From: CAZZEX01 sp964653285
GTDB lineage: Bacteria > Chloroflexota > Anaerolineae > B4-G1
Direction: 5' to 3'
Assembly: GCA_964653285.1 (NCBI GenBank)
Contig: CAZZEX010000001.1
Coordinates: forward strand, 75,417 to 139,416
DNA length: 64,000 bases
Each line of letters begins with the position of its first letter. The stretch's first letter is position 1. The notes beneath the pieces are model-generated. The model made no database searches, had not been told where the DNA came from, and saw only the letters and a list, made by a program, of their open reading frames with translations. Both the position numbers and the translations under genes were made by a program. Shown here one piece after another: positions 1 through 8,452 of the stretch.

Positions 1-1378
1 CAGCCCCAGGCCGCTCCGGCGTTTCGGGCTTGCCGTACTCGACGGGATGCAGATACGTGCCCTGCTCCTCCGGCGGCTTCTCCTCTTCCACCGGGATACG
101 ATGGGCTTCGGCGTAGGGATCGTGGCGGATGCCTGTCACCTGCCAGGAGACCTTTATGCCTGATGTCCCGCCAGCGATTTGGAAGCGGTTGTCTTGGATC
201 TCTTGAGCAACGTACACGGGCGCAAAGCCGCCGATACAGGTGAGTTGATAACGGAAGTCCTGGTTGAGGGCCTCGAACCAGTCGGGGAGTTCAACCCAGG
301 CTTCGCCGTCGGCATCGAGTGTGACGTTACCATTGTAGATGTTCATCATGTCCGGTGACTCGACGAAGGAGTGGTTGAGGTACTTGTTCTCCGGATCCAG
401 GGGATGGTCAATCCTAAACCAGCCCCCGCTTTTGGTCAGGCTGCCCTGGATCGTCAGATTGCCGGCATCGTCCATCCTGGCGATCTCGTGTCCTCTGCTC
501 CTGATGTACAAAACGTTGGCCCCGCCCCCCCCGCTGTCATTGTCCAGTTTTATTGTGACGTCGCCGTTGCTGGAGAGGTACAGTTGGCTGTTTAGGTCAT
601 TGGGGTCGGTGTTGATCCGTCCCACGGCGCCGCCGAGGACCAGGTCCTTGTGGTCGTCGCTACTACCGAACCAGCCGCCGTAGCCGCCATAGCCGTCGCC
701 AACTACACCGTATCCTTCGCCGATGCCGTACAGGCCCGTCATGCCAGAGGGGATCCAGATCACGCCGGTGGTGCTGACGCCGAGCACACCTATGTTGCCG
801 GTGCTCCAGGCCTCCAGGCCGTATCCTCCCTGGGTGCTGAGGTACAGACCCTTGGTCCCTCCAGTTGCGCTCCAAGTCTCCCCCTCGTGTGTGTGCGCGC
901 AGGTCATCCCAGTAAGAGCCGGGGCAGCCGGGCTGGCCGGCGCGGCGAGGGAAGTAGCGCTCAAGCGCTGGCGCGGGGTCAGAGCGGTGAAATCGGCCTC
1001 ACCCGGCCCGCGCACCCCCACCGCCAGCCAACGCTCACCGCCATCCGGCAGCGCGGTAGGGATAGGCTCTGCGCTGCCCAGCAGGACATTGAACGTGCCC
1101 TCCTCCACCGCCACGTCCTCCCGCACCTCCGACCATAGCGGCTCCCCGCCGGTTTCGGCGTCGTACAGCGCGAAGGTGAAGTCGTAGGCTCCGTCAGCAA
1201 CCGGCTGCCCGGCATCGTCGGCCAGGCGACCGGGGTAGGGGATGGTCACGCCCGGAGGGTCGGGCTCCTGGGCCGCGGGCAGCGCGTGGGCGCTACCGCC
1301 CACCCGGGGGCCGACTCCCACTGCCAGCATTACGGCGCTGGCGACCAGAACAACAAGTACCACTCTTTTGATAGACAT
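1..1378 (-). CDS. Secreted glycine-rich repeat protein, 3' end outside window
   Basis: Open from an ATG at 1378 to the left edge with no stop, so at least 459 residues and incomplete at the C-terminus. AGGAG stands 9 nt before the ATG. The N-terminus (MSIKRVVLVVLVASAVMLAV) is a Sec signal peptide almost the same as those of the genes at 4906 and 8318. A beta-sandwich-like segment follows (PYPGRLADDAGQPVADGAYDF), then turns of GVxGxSxxGxxGLYGxGxGYGVVG type typical of trimeric fibre or head-like repeats, then a compact C-terminal part with LTCIGGFAPVYVA. It is probably displayed or released outside the cell. No catalytic motif is visible and I do not recognise a named family. It lies last in a minus-strand block of secreted proteins. 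Confidence 0.8.
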   Translation of the reverse strand, partial: MSIKRVVLVVLVASAVMLAVGVGPRVGGSAHALPAAQEPDPPGVTIPYPGRLADDAGQPVADGAYDFTFALYDAETGGEPLWSEVREDVAVEEGTFNVLLGSAEPIPTALPDGGERWLAVGVRGPGEADFTALTPRQRLSATSLAAPASPAAPALTGMTCAHTHEGETWSATGGTKGLYLSTQGGYGLEAWSTGNIGVLGVSTTGVIWIPSGMTGLYGIGEGYGVVGDGYGGYGGWFGSSDDHKDLVLGGAVGRINTDPNDLNSQLYLSSNGDVTIKLDNDSGGGGANVLYIRSRGHEIARMDDAGNLTIQGSLTKSGGWFRIDHPLDPENKYLNHSFVESPDMMNIYNGNVTLDADGEAWVELPDWFEALNQDFRYQLTCIGGFAPVYVAQEIQDNRFQIAGGTSGIKVSWQVTGIRHDPYAEAHRIPVEEEKPPEEQGTYLHPVEYGKPETPERPGA

Positions 1379-1460
1379 TTCTCTTTCTCCTTGAATGTTG
1401 ATTGGGCTGACGATCATGTCATCAGCAGACCGTTTCGCGGCACGTCCAGGGACACATGAT

Positions 1461-1488
1461 GCGTGAAGCGTACAACGTGAAACGTCAC
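1461..1488. repeat. Heptanucleotide repeat array between genes
   Basis: Four 7-bp units in register: GCGTGAA, GCGTACA, ACGTGAA, ACGTCAC. They lie in the 141-bp gap between the C25-protease gene and the gene at 1378. Same class of repeat as at 4935, 8351, 11064, 14526, 14977, 15163 and 22851. Confidence 0.6.
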
Positions 1489-1519
1489 ATACACATCACC
1501 TCCGTCAGCGACACAGAGA

Positions 1520-4500
1520 CTACTGCCCCACCGGCTGCACGAAGAAGGCGTTATCCGGGTACACCCCGGCCGACGGGCTGACGAACTGAATCCAGCCTGG
1601 CTCCCACTGCTCTCCCCCCTCGCCAGGCGTGACCCCGGCTACCGTATAGCGCGTATCGCTGATAGCCAGGCTGTAGTACGGGTAGGCTGTCTCGACGGTA
1701 TACTCGTAGCCCAGGGAGAACGACCCATCCTCGGCCGCCTGGGTGGTATCGAGAACTACACTCGGGCCAAAACGCCCGGTGGCTCCGAGAAGGGCGACGG
1801 CCACGCCGCCCAGGGGCTGGCTGGTGTCCCCCGCCTCTCCCAGGAAGACTTGCCCGCTGAATTCCAGATGCTCAGGTTCCGGCGGAGTCCCCGGCGGGCC
1901 GAAGATCATGGGTAGATAAACCGCCCATTGCCCCGCCACCTGCTCCCAGGCCCCGGCAAAGGTCCGCTCGGCCAGAGTGGACGGATTGGCCCGCTCCCAC
2001 TCCTGGGCGATATCGTCCTGCAGGTCGGGGCTGGCCAGTTCGTTGAGATGGACCCGGAAAGTGTCAAGTCGCTCCACCATGTCGGGGGTCACTACGACCG
2101 TCTCGCCCTCCCCGTTGACCAGGGCCTCCAGACCGGGCAGGAGCATTTCCAGCAACCCGGTCCCTTCCTCTCGCAGGTCGCCGTGAGTCAACAGGAGCGT
2201 GGCCAGTTCCGGACTGTGCTCGTAGAAGAGGTCAATGAAGTGCCGTCCCGTCGGCGTGGTCGTCATGAGTTCATCCCGCAGGCGGTAGAGTGTGTCCAGG
2301 TCGCTCTGCTGCGCCGACAGGTGGAAAACGAGTCCCAGGAGGAGTTTCGCCGGACAGGGGGGCTGGTACTTGACGACCAGTTGGGGGTGGGGGTAGTCGC
2401 TGTGCTCCCGGGCGGCAAACTTATAGATGTACTGCTCGTCCTCGTTCCCGCGCAGGAGCCAGCCGTTGTTGGTGACCCCCTGGTTGACCCAGCGGTCCAC
2501 GCTGGAGGCCACGCTCCAGGGGGAATAAGTCGATTGGGTGGGTGTGATCGTCCCGTTGAATACCTGGGTTCCCCACCCAGGAGCGTTGTTCCACGTGACT
2601 GACGTCTCGACCCAGGTGCTCTGGAGTTCGTAGAGTTTGTTCCAGCCGGAGGCCGGGTCAGCGGTGAGTACGTAGAGGTTCATATCGGCCAGGCTGATAG
2701 TCGCTGAGAGCGGGATGGTGGACACATCAAAGCGCACCAAAGCCCTGCTCTTGTAATCGCCGGGGTAGTTGAGGAAGCCGATGTCGCTGTAGTTGCCGTA
2801 GTTGTCGCCGGGGTGGTTGTCGTAGATGGAGGCATCGGCGACGGCTTCGGACACGTCCACCACCGGGGGCATGCCTTTCAAGCCAGAGACACCGCCCACG
2901 CGCAGCGAGGGGTCTCCAAAAAGATGGTATGACTTGAGGTGACGGAAGTGCCATTGATTGTCAGGGTCGCCGGCGCCGATGAAATCCTCCAGGGTCGCCT
3001 TCCACAGTTCGCCCAGGATATATTGGCCATTCTGATAGGTCTGGAAGAAGGTTTCCCCCATGCGCCAGTTGCCGCTGTCCCCAAAGCCGTAGGAGGCGAT
3101 CTCGGCGATGGCCCCGTCGTCGCTCCTCATCAAGAACCATTCAGCGGTGGACTCCCGGTCAAAGGGCTGGCCCTGGGAAACGTTCCCCACCTGCAACGGG
3201 GCTGGCTCCTCCGGTTCCAGGGGGGTCGTGAAGCAGGGTGGGTTACAACCATAATCTCGCTTCTGCCCCTGCACATCCAGGTACGGGAAGTTCCAGGGAA
3301 CCGGAGGCCCGTACTGGCCATTTTCACAGGCGAAATCGAGAATGACCGGCAGCATGTAGGCATTGTCCGGGCCGTCGGCGGCGTTGATTTCATTGGGGAC
3401 GTTGTAACTGCTGTTCGTTCCATTGCAGAGTTGACCTATTCCCCAGACCTTAGGGCCGCTCCCGTGGCCCAGGTACACGGCCAGGAGGGCGCCTTCGTTC
3501 AAGCGGGCATTGATATTCTGGCGGCTGGGCAATGCGCTGGCAGGGCAACCGGGGGCATCGTAGGCCAACACCGTCGTCTGAAGTGAGGGGGCCTGCGCCG
3601 CGATCTTGTTGGCCGCGCCGCGAGAGTTACCAGAGTTCCCGGCCACGATTAGGGCCTGGTCGGTCCAACTGCCCCCATACCCGGCCAGGTACTCGTAGCG
3701 GATGACCTTGTTGACGTAGGTGGTGACCTCCTGCAAGGAGGATGCGGGCACGCGCCCCACGACGACGTCCATGTGCAAGTCCAGATTGTCGGCATTGGCT
3801 CCCGTGCACCAGTTGCACCCCGTTTCGCCGTATTTATGATCGCCATCGAAATCCCACCCCTCGAAGGTCGTGCCGTTGGCCTCGTAGAGATCGGCGTAGT
3901 ATAGGTCGGCGGATCCGTAAGCGCCGGAGAAGCGCCAGGGAAAGCCCTTGGCGCAACTCAACGGCGAAGTGGGGATGCAGATATAGGCCCACCGCACCGG
4001 AAAGGTGTCCGTGTCGCCAACGAGCATGACGTACTTCACCTCGTGGAGGCGATGCTCGGCCTCAATGGCCTTTTTGATCCTCTCGGGGAGATCGTAGCCG
4101 CTGTAGGAAGCCTCGATCTCTTCGATGGTCAGCATGCGGGTGGGTATGCCGGTGTCGTTCTTATGGGCCGCCAGAGCCCGCAGCGGCGGCGTAAAGGCTT
4201 CAGGAGCGATGATGAGCAAGTCGGCCGTGGACGGCGGTGGGGGTGCCGGCGTGCTTGTGGGCATCGGGGGCAGGTGATAGGTCACCACCAATCGCGGCGG
4301 ATTCTCCCTGGGCTCACGGCTCTCGAAAATGCGGCTGTAATTCGTCTCTCCTTCCGGCCCCGACAACTCCAGGCCGTAGTGAGGGACGTTGTGCCACGCC
4401 TGCACGATGTCGGTGACGTCCAGGCTCTTGTAGCCTGAGGTGGTATCCACCAGCGTTGCTACGGTGGGCTCTCCCGTGGCCGGCGGGGTGTTCCACGTCA

Positions 4501-4906
4501 CCTCGGATTCAACCCAGTCCTCGGTCAGGCAGGCAGCGACCAGATTGACGGGGTTCGCACCGTTGCCATACTCCAGGTATAGGTCCAGACGGGCTTCGTC
4601 AATGATGGCCTCAGACGGTATCGCGGTGGCCAGGTTGAAGCGGATCAGCGCGCGCCCAATCTCGTTTTCCCCCCCGTAATACACTTCCAGCGTGTGATTA
4701 TTACCGTGGGGCGTATCGGGCTCCGCCGCCGTGATGCTGGCATCAGCCACCGGGGTCAAGGTGACACTGGTTTGGATCAGCCCAGGCCCGCCGTGGGAGA
4801 CCTGGCCTGCAGCTGATCCGGCCACCGGCAGCCGGAGGCCGCCTCCCACCGCCAGCATTACTCCGCTGGCGACCAGAACAACGAGTAACATTCTCTTGGT
4901 AGACAT
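1520..4906 (-). CDS. Secreted C25-family (gingipain-like) cysteine peptidase with two DNRLRE domains
   Basis: 1128 residues from the ATG at 4906, chosen because GGAGGAAAGA precedes it directly and a clean signal peptide (MSTKRMLLVVLVASGVMLAV) starts there. Order: signal peptide; first DNRLRE beta-sandwich domain (about 50-210, ending RLVVTYH); Pro/Thr linker; peptidase C25 domain (about 228-650) with the His of AVYLGHGSG and the Cys of DFACENGQ as the clan-CD dyad; second DNRLRE domain (ends LVVKYQ); a helical stretch; the VYLPMIFG motif; then a carboxypeptidase-regulatory-like beta domain (HLEFSGQVFL). The family cleaves proteins outside the cell. Specificity (Arg or Lys) cannot be read here. 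Flanked by other secreted proteins on the same strand, with its own 100-bp leader. Confidence 0.85.
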   Translation of the reverse strand: MSTKRMLLVVLVASGVMLAVGGGLRLPVAGSAAGQVSHGGPGLIQTSVTLTPVADASITAAEPDTPHGNNHTLEVYYGGENEIGRALIRFNLATAIPSEAIIDEARLDLYLEYGNGANPVNLVAACLTEDWVESEVTWNTPPATGEPTVATLVDTTSGYKSLDVTDIVQAWHNVPHYGLELSGPEGETNYSRIFESREPRENPPRLVVTYHLPPMPTSTPAPPPPSTADLLIIAPEAFTPPLRALAAHKNDTGIPTRMLTIEEIEASYSGYDLPERIKKAIEAEHRLHEVKYVMLVGDTDTFPVRWAYICIPTSPLSCAKGFPWRFSGAYGSADLYYADLYEANGTTFEGWDFDGDHKYGETGCNWCTGANADNLDLHMDVVVGRVPASSLQEVTTYVNKVIRYEYLAGYGGSWTDQALIVAGNSGNSRGAANKIAAQAPSLQTTVLAYDAPGCPASALPSRQNINARLNEGALLAVYLGHGSGPKVWGIGQLCNGTNSSYNVPNEINAADGPDNAYMLPVILDFACENGQYGPPVPWNFPYLDVQGQKRDYGCNPPCFTTPLEPEEPAPLQVGNVSQGQPFDRESTAEWFLMRSDDGAIAEIASYGFGDSGNWRMGETFFQTYQNGQYILGELWKATLEDFIGAGDPDNQWHFRHLKSYHLFGDPSLRVGGVSGLKGMPPVVDVSEAVADASIYDNHPGDNYGNYSDIGFLNYPGDYKSRALVRFDVSTIPLSATISLADMNLYVLTADPASGWNKLYELQSTWVETSVTWNNAPGWGTQVFNGTITPTQSTYSPWSVASSVDRWVNQGVTNNGWLLRGNEDEQYIYKFAAREHSDYPHPQLVVKYQPPCPAKLLLGLVFHLSAQQSDLDTLYRLRDELMTTTPTGRHFIDLFYEHSPELATLLLTHGDLREEGTGLLEMLLPGLEALVNGEGETVVVTPDMVERLDTFRVHLNELASPDLQDDIAQEWERANPSTLAERTFAGAWEQVAGQWAVYLPMIFGPPGTPPEPEHLEFSGQVFLGEAGDTSQPLGGVAVALLGATGRFGPSVVLDTTQAAEDGSFSLGYEYTVETAYPYYSLAISDTRYTVAGVTPGEGGEQWEPGWIQFVSPSAGVYPDNAFFVQPVGQ

Positions 4907-4934
4907 TCTTTCCTCCTCAAATGTGAATGGATCA

Positions 4935-4962
4935 GCATACGTGTTGTGTGTTGCGTATTGCG
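4935..4962. repeat. Heptanucleotide repeat array in gene leader
   Basis: Four units GCATACG, TGTTGTG, TGTTGCG, TATTGCG upstream of the C25-peptidase gene. The paralogous leader at 8351 has the same array with one unit fewer. Confidence 0.65.
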
Positions 4963-5011
4963 TGGCCTGTCCTTCGAACATACGCCTCACCTCCTCTTCG
5001 TGCCGCGGCCG

Positions 5012-7759
5012 CTACGGGAAGTTGCGCACGATGAGCGGCAGGAATATCCAGTAAGCGGGCGTTGTCTCCGCGATCACGATCACCTGGCGGGTCGTGGCGT
5101 CGGTCAGACCGCCACTATCCATAACCTCCAGCCGCACGGTGTGGGTGCCAGCGGTGTCGAAGGTGTGGGTAGCGGTCTTGGCGGTGTCCCAGTTTGTCTC
5201 GAAGGTGCCATCGTTCTCCCAGTCCCAGCGAACCTGCAGGGCGGAGGTCGCGTCTTCCGCGTCGCTGCAAGCGGAAGCATCGAAGCCGAAGATGGTACTC
5301 GTGTCGCCGCTGGAGGGACTGATGGTGAAGGCAGCCGTCGGCGGGGTGTTGACGCTCGGTGTCTGCACCGTCACCTGGCGGGTCGTGGCGTCGGTCAGGC
5401 CGCCGGTGTCCTGTACCTCCAGGCGGACGGTGTAGATGCCGACGGCGGTGTAGGAATGGCTTTCGATCTTGGTGGTGGTCCAAGAGGTGTCGTAGGTGCC
5501 GTTGTTATCCCAGTCCCAGCGCACCTGCAGAGCGAAGGTCGCGTCTTCGGCGTCGCTGCAAGCGGAAGCATCGAAGCTGAAGACGGTGCTCGTGTCCCCG
5601 CTGGTGGGGGTGACGGCGAAGGCGGCCGTGGGCGGGGTGTTGCACGTGCCGACGGGGAAGGGCGCGGAGAATGGCGAGGTGTTGTTGTTGCTATCCCTGG
5701 CGGTGGCGGTGACATTGGGGCCGTTGAGCGTGCCGTTCCAGGAGAAGGCGCCGGTCGGGCTGGTGGTGAAATCCTCGTAGACACGCCCCTCGTCGGCGTT
5801 GTCGGAAAAGATCTCAATGATGCAGTTCACGCAGGCGGTCCCAGCCACCGGCCCCTGGCAGTCGGCCTGGGAGATGGTCGGCGCAGGCAGATTGATGTTG
5901 CCGTTGTTGACCAGTTCGATGCCCGCCCCATCATTGTCGTGGATGCTGTTCTGAGTGATGGCGTTGCCGGTGGCTCCAGCGCCATCTATCCGCACCCCTG
6001 CCTCCCCGGCGTGAGTACCGTTGTAGGCGATCTCGTTAAGGACGATGGCGTTGTTTGCGCCACCCACGACGTTAACGCCGTAGAAAGCGTTGCCCCAGTT
6101 GATGCCGGCCCCGTCGGTGCCGATGCGGTTGTACACCACCCAATTGGTGTTGCTGTTGACGATGGCCACCCCGCTCCACCCGCTCCAGCCGCTGGCCAGG
6201 ATGGTGTTGCCCCCTGGGGGTGTGCCGTCCCCGATCCAGTTGTCGTGAGCCCCGTCGTAGATGCCGACGCCGTGATGGTGATTGGGAGCCTCCCAGGCCC
6301 AGTTGAAGGGCGCCCCGATGACGTTGCCCAGCACGTAGTTGTGGTGGGTGGTACTACCATCCAGGTGGATGCCGTCCTGGTGGTTAAAGCCGATCCAGTT
6401 GCCCTCGCCCCAGCCGATGCCGCCGATGAAGTTGTCGGTCGAGCCGTTGGCGATCAGGATTCCGTGGCCCTCGTTGCCCGCGTCGGCGCCAGTAAGCTCG
6501 CTCAGCCCGATGTAGTTTCCGGTCACCGTGACGTTCTGTGTCCCATACAGGTGCACCCCGTTGGCTCCGCTGCCGCCAATAATGTTGCGCTGGCTGCTCC
6601 CGCTACCCCCTATCTGACTGTCAACCACACCCGACCCAAGGTACACGCCATCCTGACCGTTCCCCCAGATGGTATTGCCTTGCATCGTCACGTCATAAAA
6701 GTCTACCCACACGCCGTTACCGGTGTTTTTGGTGACGTCGTTGCCGGTGATCTGGGTGTTATGCGAGGCGTGTATGTGAATCCCATCGCCCCCGTTCCCG
6801 ATGCTCCCCCCCGATCGCCCATATTTGTCGATCTCGTTGTCCACGATGGAGTTGTCGTCGGCGAGATACAGTTCCACCCCATGGCTGGTGTTGCCAGCGA
6901 TCACGTTGCCGGGGCCCACGACGTTCTGGCCCCCGTAGAGTTTTACCCCGACCGCATTGGGCAGGGCTGCAAACTCGAACTTGTCGAGGCCGATGATGTT
7001 ATCCGTCGCTACGTTGTTATCGGCCCAAATGAGGATCCCGGCCTCACTCTGGCCAACGATCAGGTTGTCGGAAATAGTACTGATAGTACTGATGGTTGCA
7101 CCCTGCACAAAGATGCCTCTCTTACCCATAGCGCCCCAGGGCAAGGTCTCTCCATCCCGGGTGCCAAAGTAGTTATTGATAACGTCGTTGTAGGTGCCGG
7201 TGGATTCTATCCATACTCCATACATGTCGGTGACGAAGACATTGCGCTGCCCGCTGCCGGTGCCGCCGATGTTGTTGAGACTTCCCCCAGTGATGTGCAC
7301 ACCGGTGGTGGTGGTGCTGCCGCTGCCCGCGTTGAAGAAGACCCCCAGCACGGTGGTGGAAAGGGCGTGGATGACCAGCAGGTCGCAGTCCCCCCCGCGG
7401 ATCTCGACGCCGGGGCGATCATAGCTTGTGTCCCACCGGTTGCTGGCGTCAATCGTGGTGAAATCGTCCGTGATGGCAGGCAGGCTACAACCGTCGAAGG
7501 CCTGGGTCAATTGAAACTGAGAGGCAAAGTTGATGATCGAGTAATCTCCGTCCGCGTTCGCCTCCTGGATGGCAGCGTGCAGAGTGCACGTGCCACTGGC
7601 CGTGACGCAGATGCCGTCGCCGGGGCTGGCGTCGGGATCGCTTGCGTTGGAGTTCACGGTGTAGGTCTTCGTCTGCGGCTCTGCTGAAGCGGGTGGGTTC
7701 ACGGGAAGCGTCAGCAGGGTGAGCAAGAGCAAAAGGGTTAACATTCGTCTGTTAGTCAT
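5012..7759 (-). CDS. Secreted right-handed beta-helix protein with two PKD domains
   Basis: 915 residues. GGAGGTG lies 5 nt before the ATG. Signal peptide MTNRRMLTLLLLLTLLTLPV. The segment TYTVNSNASDPDASPGDGIC plus TLHAAIQEANA is the CSLREA-type entry seen before polymorphic parallel beta-helix domains. About 500 residues of NxIxxNxxxGV-type coils follow (NNYFGTRDG, GNVIAGNTSHGVELY, IGFNHQDGIHL). Next come two PKD domains, each with a WDWxNDGT-like core and a VRLEVxDxGGLTDATTRQV strand, and the C-terminus YWIFLPLIVRNFP. Such proteins are adhesins or surface polysaccharide-binding/lyase-like proteins; I see no lyase residues that would decide. The preceding gene stops 1 nt before this start and contains its ribosome site. 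Confidence 0.85.
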   Translation of the reverse strand: MTNRRMLTLLLLLTLLTLPVNPPASAEPQTKTYTVNSNASDPDASPGDGICVTASGTCTLHAAIQEANADGDYSIINFASQFQLTQAFDGCSLPAITDDFTTIDASNRWDTSYDRPGVEIRGGDCDLLVIHALSTTVLGVFFNAGSGSTTTTGVHITGGSLNNIGGTGSGQRNVFVTDMYGVWIESTGTYNDVINNYFGTRDGETLPWGAMGKRGIFVQGATISTISTISDNLIVGQSEAGILIWADNNVATDNIIGLDKFEFAALPNAVGVKLYGGQNVVGPGNVIAGNTSHGVELYLADDNSIVDNEIDKYGRSGGSIGNGGDGIHIHASHNTQITGNDVTKNTGNGVWVDFYDVTMQGNTIWGNGQDGVYLGSGVVDSQIGGSGSSQRNIIGGSGANGVHLYGTQNVTVTGNYIGLSELTGADAGNEGHGILIANGSTDNFIGGIGWGEGNWIGFNHQDGIHLDGSTTHHNYVLGNVIGAPFNWAWEAPNHHHGVGIYDGAHDNWIGDGTPPGGNTILASGWSGWSGVAIVNSNTNWVVYNRIGTDGAGINWGNAFYGVNVVGGANNAIVLNEIAYNGTHAGEAGVRIDGAGATGNAITQNSIHDNDGAGIELVNNGNINLPAPTISQADCQGPVAGTACVNCIIEIFSDNADEGRVYEDFTTSPTGAFSWNGTLNGPNVTATARDSNNNTSPFSAPFPVGTCNTPPTAAFAVTPTSGDTSTVFSFDASACSDAEDATFALQVRWDWDNNGTYDTSWTTTKIESHSYTAVGIYTVRLEVQDTGGLTDATTRQVTVQTPSVNTPPTAAFTISPSSGDTSTIFGFDASACSDAEDATSALQVRWDWENDGTFETNWDTAKTATHTFDTAGTHTVRLEVMDSGGLTDATTRQVIVIAETTPAYWIFLPLIVRNFP

Positions 7760-7760
7760 T

Positions 7761-8318
7761 TCACACCTCCGGGGTAATGTGTACTTGTCTACTTTTCACT
7801 TGTCTACTTACCCACTTGCGTACCTCCTTCAGCGCCACCCGGTCAGCTTCTTCAGTTGCGCCGCATACCGTCCAGGGGACGAGACGCCCGTAAAAGTCGT
7901 AGTTGTTCGGGAAGGATTCGCGCCCCCACACCACCAGGTAGCGGTCGTAGACGGGGTCGTAGGCCACAGAAGGAGCGCCCATCCCGTCGGAATGAGAGGC
8001 GATGGAAAACTCGTTCCCCAACAACTCGCCCCGGCTGCTGACGCGGTGGGCCGAGATGATGCGGAAGTCGAGCCACACGACCAGGTACTCGTCATGCTTG
8101 GAGTTGTAGGCCATGTCGCCGCCCGCGTAGATAATAGGCTCCGCGATAACGATCTCATCGCTCATAGGCGGAGCGGCGAGCGCCGATGGACCAGCCGGAG
8201 CGCGTCCACTCTCGTCAGCGGCCGGCCCCCAGGGCAGGGCGCACACAGCATCGCCCCTCACTGCCAGCATTACACCGCTGGCGACCAGAACGACGAGTAG
8301 TACTCTCTTGGTAGACAT
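7761..8318 (-). pseudogene. Truncated secreted propeller-like protein
   Basis: 185 codons from the ATG at 8318 (AGGAGGCAAGAAGGA before it). Signal peptide MSTKRVLLVVLVASGVMLAV matches the genes at 4906 and 1378. After it come two blade-like repeats, EYLVVWLDFR and DRYLVVWGRES, of the kind found in long beta-propeller proteins that normally carry many copies. Then the reading frame runs into low-complexity sequence (SRQVKSRQVHITPEV) encoded by a 15-bp duplication in what looks like intergenic DNA, and it overlaps the ribosome site of the next gene. I read this as the 5' remnant of a longer gene, though a short expressed protein cannot be excluded. Confidence 0.6.
7783..7809. repeat. 15-bp tandem duplication
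   Basis: ACTTGTCTACTT occurs at 7783-7794 and again at 7798-7809. It forms the last codons of the truncated gene at 8318 and precedes the ribosome site of the beta-helix gene. Confidence 0.6.
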
Positions 8319-8350
8319 TCCTTCTTGCCTCCTCGAATGTGAATGGGGCA

Positions 8351-8371
8351 GCATACGTGTTGCGTATTGCG
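8351..8371. repeat. Heptanucleotide repeat array in gene leader
   Basis: Three units GCATACG, TGTTGCG, TATTGCG, one unit fewer than the paralogous leader at 4935-4962. Confidence 0.6.
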
Positions 8372-8452
8372 TGGTCTGACTTCAGAACATAGACCCTGCC
8401 TCCTTTGCGGGCCAGAGGCGACCCATCCGTTACTGTCCTGTAATCCGCCGTT

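Noticed and set aside
4946..7687. 913-codon open frame on the plus strand opposite the beta-helix gene
   Set aside because: It is rich in Val, Gly, Asp and Ala with no domain or signal peptide. The minus-strand frame has a signal peptide, CSLREA start, helix coils, PKD domains and a ribosome site. GC-rich third positions explain the shadow.
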